From positions 1 to 27,420 of the forward strand of contig MNTL01000081.1 of the NCBI GenBank assembly GCA_001916965.1: DNA of 27,420 bases, read 5' to 3'. The stretch comes from Roseburia sp. CAG:10041_57. Its GTDB lineage: Bacteria; Bacillota; Clostridia; Lachnospirales; Lachnospiraceae. The translations under genes were made by a program, and so were the position numbers. Below, in pieces: positions 7,275-16,395 of this stretch. The notes under the pieces were generated by a model. The model made no database searches, had not been told where the DNA came from, and saw only the letters and a program-made list of their open reading frames with translations. Within the stretch, counting starts at the first letter, position 1. Each line of letters begins with the position of its first letter.

Positions 7275-8692
7275 TTAGAATAACTTGAATATGTTCACGC
7301 GGTCATGCATCTTAGTTGATTCCTCTGCCAGATTAACACTGATTGCTGTATTTTCTTCTGCGGATGCCGCTGTGCCTTGTACCACACCGGAGAGCTGCTC
7401 AATTCCCTGACCAATCTGTTCTAGTGACTCTGCCTGTGAGTTGGCTTTCTCCATTGTATTCTTTGTAATTTCTGCGAAAGATTCCATATCTTCAATGATC
7501 AGATTGAAGGCTTCTGCGGTTGTTCTTGTAATGGCATTACCTTTATCAATTTCAATCAAAGTCTTATCAATCAATTCTCTCGTATTGACTGCCGACCTTG
7601 CACTATCCGATGCCAGCTTTCCAATCTGGTCTGCAACCACTGCAAAGCCTTTTCCTGCTTCACCGGCTCTGGCTGCTTCTATGGAAGCATTAAGGGATAA
7701 GAGATTTGTCTGGGATGCAATATCTTCAATATCTGTGATGATATTGCCGATTTCTTTCGAAATCTCTGTAATATGTTCCATTTCCTTCAGCAGATCGTTC
7801 ATTTTTTCTTTTTCTTTATGTGCCCTGTCAGCAGAAGCTTTTACACGATCTGATGCACTCTGTGTTTCTTTTGCTGTATTTGCAGCAAGATCGACAACTG
7901 TATCTATGGTGGCATTTAATTTCTGAATTACCCCTGCCTGCTCTGTTGCTCCATCTGCTAAGGATTTTGATGCATTTTCAACATCTTTGGAATTTAATGA
8001 TACTTGTTCAGCAATATTACTGATATCTGTTAATGTGCTGTTGAAACGCTTCAAAATATACAGAAGTGAATGCTTCAATTCTGAAAAATCACCCAGGAAA
8101 TCAGTGATATCTTCACCATTTCTTGTCAGATCACCCTGAGCTATCATTTTTACTTCCCCAGAAATCTCACGTACATAATCGGAGAGGATATTCATAGCTT
8201 CTTTCAGGTTTTTTATTGTATCACCAAACTCGTCATCAGACTCATAGGTGAGCATTTCTACGTTAGACAGTTCACCTTTTCTCAGACTGGCAACTGCTGC
8301 TTCTATCTGTTCCACCGGTTCTGTGATTGAAGCAGTAATCGTCCGTCCAATGGCTGTTGTAACAACACCAATGGCAATTCCTAATGCAAAGATCATGATA
8401 AAAATAACGTTAATGCAGATATTGGCAATTGCTTTTGACTGTTCCAGTTTCACCTGGAAGTCATTGCGTAAAATGTTGAATTTTTCCCCGAACAGTTTAT
8501 ATTTCGCATACACATCCCCTATCATAAGCTGGGATGCTTCTTCCACTTGGCTCTTAGTACTTAATTGTATGATCTCTTCAGAAGCTGCCTTGTAAGCATC
8601 CCATGCATCACTTGCTTTGTTAAAGTCATCTGACCCTTTCTGGATTTCGCTGCAACCTTTAAATTACTTATCCATTTTTTGAGTTTTGTCAT
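7275..8692 (-). pseudogene. Methyl-accepting chemotaxis protein, internally deleted and frameshifted
   Basis: The 3' part encodes a good chemoreceptor: one membrane segment (IANICINVIFIMIFALGIAIGVV), a HAMP domain (ITEPVEQIEAAVASLRKGEL, DDEFGDTIKNL), then the signalling hairpin (IASQTNLLSLNASIEAARAGEAGKGFAVVADQIGKLA, shown here only as the landmark). The true 5' end is at 8692, an ATG after GGAAGG, reading MTKLKKWISNLKVAAKS, the usual cytoplasmic lead-in of such receptors. That frame closes soon. The four-helix ligand domain continues in another frame, open only from 8663 (QKGSDDFNKASDAWDAYK). The first membrane helix and most of the ligand domain are gone. A GTG at 8546 could start a 423-aa remnant with one membrane segment, but no ribosome site supports it. 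Confidence 0.75.
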
Positions 8693-8733
8693 ATGAATTT
8701 TTCCTTCCTATGAATTTTCAGTTTCTTAAATGG

Positions 8734-8767
8734 TACATTGCATTATTTTCAGCTTTTAAGCAATGTA
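8734..8767. repeat. 8-bp perfect inverted repeat in the chemoreceptor leader
   Basis: TACATTGC (8734-8741) and GCAATGTA (8760-8767) flank an 18-nt AT-rich loop. It is upstream of the chemoreceptor start and downstream of the GH20 stop. It could be an operator or a weak end-of-transcript hairpin; no T run follows. Confidence 0.3.
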
Positions 8768-8851
8768 AAACTATTTAAAAAATTATTTTAATCATACTAT
8801 CATGAAATAAGTAAAATTCAACTAATTCTTGAATATTTTGAGCGTTTCTAA

Positions 8852-10693
8852 TCATTTATGGCGCAGCCAGTCTGCGTACCAGAATACAATCTCTGCAATG
8901 TGGTGAAGATCGCCTTCTTTACCGGTGGAACGCCAGTTTTCTTTATATGCCATAAACCAGTATTCGAGCTTTTCTGCCAGCTCCAATCCTTTTTTAAGAT
9001 CAAAGCTTCTAGTCTTTTCCCTGCTTTCAGCCAGAAGCCCTATGGCATTCCAGATGCCGATTCCTTGTAATGTCACGGACAAAAGCTGCATCTGTTTTTT
9101 GTTTTCCGGCATTGTCTTCGTACTTTCAAGAAGTTTCTTATACAATGACCGAAGGGCAGCTGATGCAGTATCCACACTGGCATGGTTTACATTACGGAAC
9201 AGATCCTCGCCTTCTTCAAGCTCATGCTTTAGACATTGGTTCTCATAATACAGGACAGCTTCCCGCCACTGGAATACAGAATGTCCGCAGATCTCTGCCA
9301 GATATGAAACATAATTTCCGGTGGTATCTCCATACTCGATATGTGAGATCATACGGTTCAGCTCTGTGAAGGGAATCTCATCCTTGTTCCAGGAAAATAC
9401 AGCGCCATAAATCATTCCTGGAATGGAGAATGCCGGGTCATTGATATGCCCAAAATCTCCCCAGTCTGTGTTCAATACCCCGATGCCATGATATTTTGCT
9501 GCATAATTACACATTCTTGTAATATTTTTATAAGAATTTTCTATTAAGTTTGCCCACTGGTTCCAGCCACATACACCAGGACACAGATACTGCATTGCAC
9601 CTGTCTGTGCGATTGCCCTTGTCTCATCTTCTCTTTGTTCCGGTGCATATCCCCAGTTCAGGCAGACCATGGTTTCAGGCAGTTCCTTCATCAGCTCCGG
9701 TGAATTCCATATGATATCGCCCCAGAACATTGGGATTTTTCCATTTTCCACCAGAAATTGTGCCAGCTCTTTGACATAGTCGATATATAACCGGTGTATG
9801 CCGCATTCCTTAGCCAGCTCTTTTGATTTATATTTGCCAAGACAAAAGGTTTCATCCGCACAAATATTAAATTTATCCGAAGAAAAAAGCTGCATATATT
9901 CTGCAATCATCTTTTTGATCAGAGGGAGGGAGCGGCCATCAGATACATTGATTGTATGATACCGCATCCGGTTCCAGAAAGAAAATGGTTCTTTCCAGGA
10001 ATCTTCCATCTCACACAGATCTCCATATGTTTTGGTAGAGAGCAGTGTACACAGATGTCCAAAGCTTGCAAGCGACGGAACCAGTTCAATGTGTCGTTCC
10101 CGGCAATAGCTGTCGAGTTCGCGGATTTCTTCCGCTGTAATAGGTGTCTGATCTCTCCACATTTCCGAAAAGTCACGGAACAGATATGTGTGTTCTACAT
10201 AAAGCTGAAGCTGGTTTAACTTATAGAGGGACATCCTGTCTGCAATTTTTTTGAGTTCTTCCAGTTTTAATATACGTCCTCTTGTTTGGTCAAAATAATA
10301 ACCACGGTTTGGCATGTCCGGCGCATCCATGATCTGCATACAAGGTAGTGCTCCGCCGTACTGTTGCAAGATCTGACAGAACGTTTCCACTCCATAAAGC
10401 ACACCTGCTCCATCACCACCTAAGATCTGTACGCCGTTCTCATTGATTGTGATTTCATATGCCTGTTCTGATAATGTCTCTGTAATCCTAAGAGAGAAAT
10501 CTCCATCCCTTGTTTCTCCTACGGAAAGCCGAAGCAAAAGCCCGGTTTCCTGCCGTATTGCTTCCTGCAGTCTTTTTGCCGCATATATCCCATTGTCTGA
10601 TATTTCTTTCGATATAACGATATACATGCTGTGGCATAACAGAAGTTGTCCACCCTTTTCTGTGATTTTTTTTGGTTTTGGTAATAAATTCAT
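8852..10693 (-). CDS. GH20-family beta-N-acetylhexosaminidase
   Basis: 613 aa, no signal peptide. An N-terminal GH20b-like alpha/beta domain (about 1-125: ILGGDGAGVLYGVETFCQIL) precedes the TIM barrel (PNRGYYFDQTRGRIL, MSLYKLNQLQLYVEHTY, ELVPSLASFGHL). The family's catalytic Asp-Glu pair is D280-E281 in NICADETFCLG. A C-terminal helical domain of about 150 residues follows. GH20 enzymes remove terminal beta-GlcNAc or GalNAc using substrate-assisted catalysis. The start follows AAGGAG at 8 nt spacing. It is the last gene of the mannoside/HexNAc operon and probably acts on imported oligosaccharides; the exact HexNAc linkage is not visible. Confidence 0.88.
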   Translation of the reverse strand: MNLLPKPKKITEKGGQLLLCHSMYIVISKEISDNGIYAAKRLQEAIRQETGLLLRLSVGETRDGDFSLRITETLSEQAYEITINENGVQILGGDGAGVLYGVETFCQILQQYGGALPCMQIMDAPDMPNRGYYFDQTRGRILKLEELKKIADRMSLYKLNQLQLYVEHTYLFRDFSEMWRDQTPITAEEIRELDSYCRERHIELVPSLASFGHLCTLLSTKTYGDLCEMEDSWKEPFSFWNRMRYHTINVSDGRSLPLIKKMIAEYMQLFSSDKFNICADETFCLGKYKSKELAKECGIHRLYIDYVKELAQFLVENGKIPMFWGDIIWNSPELMKELPETMVCLNWGYAPEQREDETRAIAQTGAMQYLCPGVCGWNQWANLIENSYKNITRMCNYAAKYHGIGVLNTDWGDFGHINDPAFSIPGMIYGAVFSWNKDEIPFTELNRMISHIEYGDTTGNYVSYLAEICGHSVFQWREAVLYYENQCLKHELEEGEDLFRNVNHASVDTASAALRSLYKKLLESTKTMPENKKQMQLLSVTLQGIGIWNAIGLLAESREKTRSFDLKKGLELAEKLEYWFMAYKENWRSTGKEGDLHHIAEIVFWYADWLRHK

Positions 10694-10792
10694 ATTATTT
10701 CTCCTTATCAGAATTAAATTTTATACTTCAAAAATAATTTTTCCATCCTCTGCGCAATAGACCCTGAAACCATATAAATGCCGGTTTCGCTG

Positions 10793-12085
10793 TCATTTCT
10801 CTTTTATATTACGACTGTATAATGCACTGGCGATAACTCCGGCTGCTGATATAATAAAAACCAGTTGCATGGTATCCATGCGAATATTTAAAATCCTGAT
10901 ATTTTCTGCCCATGCTACAAATGCTGAACCAAGCATGGATGAAAAAAAACCTACAAAGCCAACCATCGTTGAGCAGAAACTGACATAGCTGATACGATGC
11001 TCTACCGGTGCAAAGGCAAACTGCATCCGGAATGTGGCGATATTGATGCCACCCCAGGCTGCACCGCTCACAGCCTGTACGATTGGCAGCCAGTAGCTGC
11101 AGTTTTCTTTTGTCAGCAGCCCCCAGCCAATATATGCAAGTCCCAGCATATATATTGATCCAAGCGTAACCAGCTTCCAGGAACAACTGTCTGCGAATCT
11201 TCCCCATAGATTTGACGCAACTATACGTACCACCGATGCAACCATATTCATGGAGGTAATATAAAAATAAGAAAGCTCCAGATTCTCCAACATATAAATA
11301 GAAAAAAATGGGCTCGCAAAGTTAGAAGCTATACTCCACAACAGAAAAAAAATAAGTACATTATGGTAATTTTGATCCATGAGTGGCATTTGTATAGCTT
11401 TGCGAATGTTCAGAGGATCTATATGCTTCACATTTTTCGGTTCCCGGATCAGTGTGAGACAGATAATGTCAATCACACAGATACAGACGCATAATGTACC
11501 GATAACTCTAAATCCCATGATTTCCCTGTCTGTGAAACGATAGGCATCCAATATCTTACTCAAGATCAGAGAGCCGCCTGTGGATGCAACTAAAGTCAGA
11601 GAATCTTTTAGTCCGAGATATCTTCCCAGCTGTTCGTTTTTCACAAGACTGATCAGCCAGTTATTGGCTCCGGTATTGATAAATGCTCCGCAGAAATGCG
11701 CAGAGGAATATAAAACAGCGATCATTGCCACTGAGATTTTCGTTCCTAACATAAATGTCGGAACAAACAGCATCATGATCAGGCACAGGCGTTGGATAAG
11801 CGCTAATTCCACCGTGATACGTTTGCTGCCAGTACGGTTCTCATAGATGACGGAGGAAAAAATCTGGACAGTGTTCATTAACGTTGGCAGAGCAGCTATA
11901 ACTCCGGTAAGCGCAGTCCCTGCGCCCACAAGATATGCAAGTCCTGATAAAAATGCACCAGAAGTAACTGTAAAAATCTGCGTTGATGCGCATCCATCAA
12001 GGATAAAAAGTGTCCGACTGTTCCGATACTGCTTTTCTGTAATATGATCGGAGCACTCAAAAATATGTTTTAATCTATTGGTCAT
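10793..12085 (-). CDS. MFS transporter
   Basis: 430 aa, highly hydrophobic with about 12 membrane segments in two halves and a polar central loop (about residues 215-240: REPKNVKHIDPLNIRK). A basic NLWGRFADSC loop resembles the MFS loop motif. No known substrate signature is visible. Placed between GH38 and GH20, it may import a mono- or disaccharide product or export one. A terminator-like hairpin lies just before it (12104-12151), so it may be expressed less than the upstream genes. Of 10694-10792, the spacer to GH20, I can say only that it has the GH20 ribosome site and an ATGA-coupled 22-codon ORF of doubtful meaning. Confidence 0.8.
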   Translation of the reverse strand: MTNRLKHIFECSDHITEKQYRNSRTLFILDGCASTQIFTVTSGAFLSGLAYLVGAGTALTGVIAALPTLMNTVQIFSSVIYENRTGSKRITVELALIQRLCLIMMLFVPTFMLGTKISVAMIAVLYSSAHFCGAFINTGANNWLISLVKNEQLGRYLGLKDSLTLVASTGGSLILSKILDAYRFTDREIMGFRVIGTLCVCICVIDIICLTLIREPKNVKHIDPLNIRKAIQMPLMDQNYHNVLIFFLLWSIASNFASPFFSIYMLENLELSYFYITSMNMVASVVRIVASNLWGRFADSCSWKLVTLGSIYMLGLAYIGWGLLTKENCSYWLPIVQAVSGAAWGGINIATFRMQFAFAPVEHRISYVSFCSTMVGFVGFFSSMLGSAFVAWAENIRILNIRMDTMQLVFIISAAGVIASALYSRNIKEK

Positions 12086-12103
12086 AACGTAAATCTTCCT
12101 ATT

Positions 12104-12151
12104 AAAAAGGGAAGGTATTCATCGGATAACTTTCCGAAATTGAATCCTCCC
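12104..12151 (-). terminator. Terminator-like hairpin inside the operon (GH38/MFS gap)
   Basis: On the minus strand GGGAGGATTCA (12151-12141) pairs with TGAATACCTTCCC (12121-12109) with two single-base bulges. An inner TCGGA/TCCGA stem lies at 12122-12137. Five T residues (12108-12104) follow directly. It looks like a partial terminator that would lower MFS and GH20 expression relative to GH38. Confidence 0.5.
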
Positions 12152-12161
12152 CTATATAATT

Positions 12162-15100
12162 TTAAATGAGTTTTACGGTAACAACTTCATATGGCTTCAA
12201 TTGTACACAGATTATTCCGCCTTTCAGCTCCAGCTCTGCTTCTTCCTCCTCAAGAAGATTACAGATAAACGCTTTTTTATAGTTTCCTGAAACCATCAGA
12301 TTTGTTTTTGTCAGAGCATTTTCGCTTTCATACATACGGATGATCGTGCCTTCACCGCACTCTGCACATTTTATCGTCTCCAATACAACGTTGGACTTGT
12401 CTACAGATGCTTTTGACAAGTGGCTGCCCGGTTTACCACCTGCGACAACAATGGCAGGCTGGTTCAGGTCATATGCCTGCTCTACAGTTCTGGCTTCCTG
12501 CCATTTTCCGGCATGAGGGTAGAGCGCATATGTAAAATAGTGCTCTTCCTGGTCTGCTACCGGGTTTGGTTCGATACCGGATTTGATCAGTGTCAGTGCC
12601 ATATTGGAATCTTTCACGGAATGTCCGTATTTGCAGTCATTTAACATACTGACACCATAATGGCCTTCTGAGAGGTCAATCCATTTCTGCCCACAGCTTT
12701 CAAAACGTGCTTTATCCCAGCTTGTATTGGTATGTACCTTGCGTGTCAGATTACCAAACTGTACATCAAAGGTTGCTTCATCAGTATGTATGTTGACAGG
12801 AAAATGTACCTTTAATAATGTCTGATGTTCTTTCCAGTCTACATAGGTCTCGAATTCAATTCTCCTGCTGTCAGCATAGAAATGGATTTTCTGCCGGATA
12901 ACAGACTGACTCTCCTTACGTTCTATCTCCAATGTTGCACGTACCGGGCCACATTCTGTCCATTTCATTGAAGTCATATCATTGATATCCCAGTATTTTT
13001 CGGTGTAGTAGATATCCACATCCCAGTTATCATAGTATATCGGTTTATCCTCGTACATACGGAACAGGTTGCCTTTTTTGCCAGCCTGTAGTACTTCCCT
13101 GTCGTTATCCTTGTCGTAGAGTCGGTCAAAGCATCCATTGGTATCCAGATGGATTGTATAAAACGGTGTATCAAGAGTATAATCATCTATAAGGATAAAT
13201 GGTGTAGTCTGTCCTGCATCTGTGGATACAGCGGCAAAAGTCTTATAACCTTTTGAAGGCAGATGTCTGACATAGGCTACTGCACCTTCTGCGGTCTTCT
13301 GTATTGGATAGAGCTTACCATCTGTATCCTTTAATGCGTCAGCGTTGACTTCTCCAAGTTCCACGATATCACTACGGTCGTGTCCGGTCGTATTGAAAAT
13401 AGTGATACCCTCACCATCTTCCACGAGTGCACGGAGACGTTCTTCTTCCAGGGCTTTGATCTCTTTCTGCAGTGTGGCATATTCTTCCTTTGTCACCTCA
13501 TATACTTCATGGATTGAAGAACCGGGAAGTATGTCATGGAACTGGTTGATCAGGACTTTTTTCCATATGCGGTCGAGTTCTTCTGCCGGATATGCAATCT
13601 GTGCCTGTGCTAAAACAGACAACAGCTCAAGATCCATCAGCCCAAGCTCTGCCTTACGGTTGCTGCGCTTATTTCTCGCCATGGAGGTATAAGTACCACG
13701 GTGGTACTCAAAGTAAAATTCCCCTTCCCATACAGGCAGCCGCCTGTCGTCTTTTACACGTTCCTCAAGTTCTTCAAAATAAGTGCGTGAAAATTCCTGG
13801 CGTACTTTTGGAATACCTTTGATGCCCTTTTCCATACGGATTGAGGTTTCAAGCATTTCCCTTGTCGGACCGCCGCCTCCATCACCGTAACCGTAGGAGA
13901 CTAAGATATCGTTATTGATATCTTTGTTCTGGTAGCGCATCCATCCACCCATGATGGCATCAGGATGCAGTATGCCGTTATAGGTCGTAAAGTAATCTTT
14001 GATCGGCTGGTTTACACCAAGGGTCGTGATCAGATGTGTCAGCACCTCTGTACCATCGATACCACGCCACAGCATTGTATCGTAGGGTACTTTATTAAAC
14101 TGGTTCCATGCCAGCTTCGTGGTCATAAAATAATCAATTCCACACTTTTTCATGATCTGTGGAAGTGCTCCGGAATAACCGAACACATCGGGCAGCCAGA
14201 GAATGCGGTTGTCCACGCCGAATTCCTCTTTGAAGAAGCGTTTGCCATGCATAAACTGGCGGACAAGAGATTCCCCGGATGTCAGGTTGCAGTCTGCCTC
14301 GACCCACATACCTCCTTCCGGTTCCCAGCGTTTCTCTTTGATACGTTGTTTTACTTTCTCATATAATTCAGGATACCGCTCCTTCAAAAATGCATATAAC
14401 TGAGGCTGGCTGGACATGAACTTATAGCCTGGATATTCATCCATCAGCTTTAACACGGTCGCAAAGCTGCGTCCTACTTTTTCCCTTGTCTGTGCTACAG
14501 TCCACCACCATGCCACATCGATATGTGTATGTCCGATACAGGTTGCGATTACATCCCCATAGCCAGCCATATCTTCATACAATGCTTTCCTTATATAAGA
14601 AGATGCTTCTTCTACACTCTGGTAAAAGCTTTCAGAATATGGTGTCCGAAGATCCAGCAGATTGATAGTTTCATTGAGAACATATTCAATATCCTTGCGG
14701 TTTTTGTCGTCTGCCTCCATGCGGGAAAATGCAGCAAGTGGAACCCATAGGTCATAGTAGAGGCTTTCAATCCCAGCATCAATCTCCTCAATCTGTGTGC
14801 GGAGCGCAAATTCTTCATGTAAGATTCCGGTATATGCCTGAAGCTCAATGGTCAGTGTATCTCCTGCCTTTGCACTCTGTGTGATCAGACATTCCCTGTG
14901 ATTCATATCAATACCCTGATAAATCTCACCATTTATAAATACGATGAACTGTGGGTTCTTTGCGTCATCCCATTCATCAATCTGTGAGGAAATGCGGATC
15001 CACATATTCTTGCCATCCAGCTCTTGTGGAACAGTATAGACCGTGCGGAACCAGTAGTGCCGGTCCTTGCCATACCAGTGCATGGTTTTGCAGTCAAAGT

Positions 15101-15251
15101 TCTCCCAGGCTGCTGCATCATTTAGTGCATCCTCCGGGTGGACAAAGTTTCCTTCCTTGTATTCCCACTGTGTCAGTGGAAATATCTGCTTTACTTTTAA
15201 TTTTTTAAGTTCGTTACAAATGACACCAACTCTTTTGTCTAAGAAATCCAT
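12162..15251 (-). CDS. GH38 alpha-mannosidase
   Basis: 1029 aa, cytoplasmic. An N-terminal beta domain of about 230 residues is followed by the GH38 catalytic (beta/alpha)7 domain. The zinc motif is H243-x-D245 in GHTHIDVAWWW; the nucleophile is D355 in LWLPDVFGYSGALPQI; the later zinc His is H572 in FHDILPGSS. The C-terminal beta-sandwich domains fill residues about 640-1029. The length fits bacterial GH38 enzymes, which release alpha-linked mannose, for example alpha-1,3 or alpha-1,6 arms of N-glycans. Specificity is not shown by sequence. GGAGGTG lies 7 nt before the ATG. The gap to GH130 is only 21 nt, so the two are co-translated from one message. Confidence 0.92.
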   Translation of the reverse strand: MDFLDKRVGVICNELKKLKVKQIFPLTQWEYKEGNFVHPEDALNDAAAWENFDCKTMHWYGKDRHYWFRTVYTVPQELDGKNMWIRISSQIDEWDDAKNPQFIVFINGEIYQGIDMNHRECLITQSAKAGDTLTIELQAYTGILHEEFALRTQIEEIDAGIESLYYDLWVPLAAFSRMEADDKNRKDIEYVLNETINLLDLRTPYSESFYQSVEEASSYIRKALYEDMAGYGDVIATCIGHTHIDVAWWWTVAQTREKVGRSFATVLKLMDEYPGYKFMSSQPQLYAFLKERYPELYEKVKQRIKEKRWEPEGGMWVEADCNLTSGESLVRQFMHGKRFFKEEFGVDNRILWLPDVFGYSGALPQIMKKCGIDYFMTTKLAWNQFNKVPYDTMLWRGIDGTEVLTHLITTLGVNQPIKDYFTTYNGILHPDAIMGGWMRYQNKDINNDILVSYGYGDGGGGPTREMLETSIRMEKGIKGIPKVRQEFSRTYFEELEERVKDDRRLPVWEGEFYFEYHRGTYTSMARNKRSNRKAELGLMDLELLSVLAQAQIAYPAEELDRIWKKVLINQFHDILPGSSIHEVYEVTKEEYATLQKEIKALEEERLRALVEDGEGITIFNTTGHDRSDIVELGEVNADALKDTDGKLYPIQKTAEGAVAYVRHLPSKGYKTFAAVSTDAGQTTPFILIDDYTLDTPFYTIHLDTNGCFDRLYDKDNDREVLQAGKKGNLFRMYEDKPIYYDNWDVDIYYTEKYWDINDMTSMKWTECGPVRATLEIERKESQSVIRQKIHFYADSRRIEFETYVDWKEHQTLLKVHFPVNIHTDEATFDVQFGNLTRKVHTNTSWDKARFESCGQKWIDLSEGHYGVSMLNDCKYGHSVKDSNMALTLIKSGIEPNPVADQEEHYFTYALYPHAGKWQEARTVEQAYDLNQPAIVVAGGKPGSHLSKASVDKSNVVLETIKCAECGEGTIIRMYESENALTKTNLMVSGNYKKAFICNLLEEEEAELELKGGIICVQLKPYEVVTVKLI

Positions 15252-15272
15252 TTTGGCACCTCCAAAGCCTGG

Positions 15273-16253
15273 TTATTTTCTGATATAATCCAGTATCTCA
15301 TCAACTGTTGTAAATGCTAATCCCGTCACAGTATCTGCACATCCATAATAAATGGCGATTCTTCCCGTATCAGCATCTGTAAGTGCTGCGCATGGGAAAA
15401 CAACATTCGGCACATCTCCGACACACTCATAATATTCATGAGGTGCTAAAAGATATTCTCTGGAGCGTGCCAGTACCTTCCATGGCTGTTCAAGGTCTAA
15501 AAGTGCTGCACCCATGCGGTAGACGAAACCATTGCAGGTAGTAATCACACCATGATAGATCAGAACCCATCCCTCATCTGTCTTGATTGGAATGGGACCA
15601 GGATCAACCTTAGTGCACTGCCATGCAGATTCATCCCCCGTGATCGGGCTCATTACATATCTGTGTCTGCCCCAGAATTCCATATCCTTGCTGAAGCTTA
15701 CAAAAATATCGCCAAATGGGGTATGTCCATTGTCACTTGGTCTGTTTAACATGGCATACATACCATTTATTTTTTCCGGGAACATAACACCGTTCCGGTT
15801 ACACGGAACATAGGCATTTTCTAATTGCACAAACTTTTTGAAATCAAAGGTATATGCGACACCGATGGTCGGTCCGTGGTATCCGTTACACCATGTGATG
15901 TAATATCTGTCCTCGATAAAACATACTCTTGGATCGTAGCGGTACTCTCTTTTTAAGATTTCTTCATCTGCGCCTTCAAACCGGATTGGTCTGTCCTCGA
16001 TATCCCAATGGATACCATCTTTACTTCTTCCAACAAAAATATCCATACTGATTGATCTGCTGTCACAGCGGAATACACCTGCAAATCCATCTTCAAACGG
16101 AACGACCGCACTGTTAAAAACGCTGTTAGAAATTTTATTTCCATTTCTTCCGATGATTGGATTCTCTGTATAACGCCATACCGGCATTTTGTATCCTTGT
16201 GGTTTTTCCTGCCAAGGAATATTGGGCAGTGATTTTCCTATTATTTTACTCAT
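15273..16253 (-). CDS. GH130-family beta-mannoside phosphorylase
   Basis: 326 aa with a five-bladed beta-propeller pattern. Signatures are ENPIIGRNG, VFNSAVVPFEDGFAGVFRCD, the YDPRV motif with the family proton-donor Asp (D107), AMLNRPSDNG, and GFVYRMGAALLDLEQPWKVLARS. GH130 enzymes phosphorolyse beta-mannosides to mannose-1-phosphate. Its neighbours GH38 and GH20 favour mannosyl-beta-1,4-GlcNAc as substrate (EC 2.4.1.320), but beta-1,4-mannooligosaccharides (EC 2.4.1.319) remain possible. The start is the ATG at 16253 after AAAGGAG; an in-frame Met at 16313 lacks a ribosome site and precedes the homologous region. The 142-nt gap to the binding-protein gene (16254-16395) has no gene. Confidence 0.88.
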   Translation of the reverse strand: MSKIIGKSLPNIPWQEKPQGYKMPVWRYTENPIIGRNGNKISNSVFNSAVVPFEDGFAGVFRCDSRSISMDIFVGRSKDGIHWDIEDRPIRFEGADEEILKREYRYDPRVCFIEDRYYITWCNGYHGPTIGVAYTFDFKKFVQLENAYVPCNRNGVMFPEKINGMYAMLNRPSDNGHTPFGDIFVSFSKDMEFWGRHRYVMSPITGDESAWQCTKVDPGPIPIKTDEGWVLIYHGVITTCNGFVYRMGAALLDLEQPWKVLARSREYLLAPHEYYECVGDVPNVVFPCAALTDADTGRIAIYYGCADTVTGLAFTTVDEILDYIRK

Positions 16254-16395
16254 ATATGCTCCTTTACATAAAAGGACCGATACATAAATTTCAACTGTAT
16301 TGTTTTTATGCATCAGCCCTTTGTTATCTCATTCTTTTATTTCGTCATTTGTACCGTATCTATTTTCCTTGTCTGGTCATTTAGAAATCGGTGAA

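Noticed and set aside
10728..10796. 22-codon ORF overlapping the MFS stop by ATGA
   Set aside because: The coupling is suggestive, but there is no good ribosome site and no recognisable sequence; probably chance.
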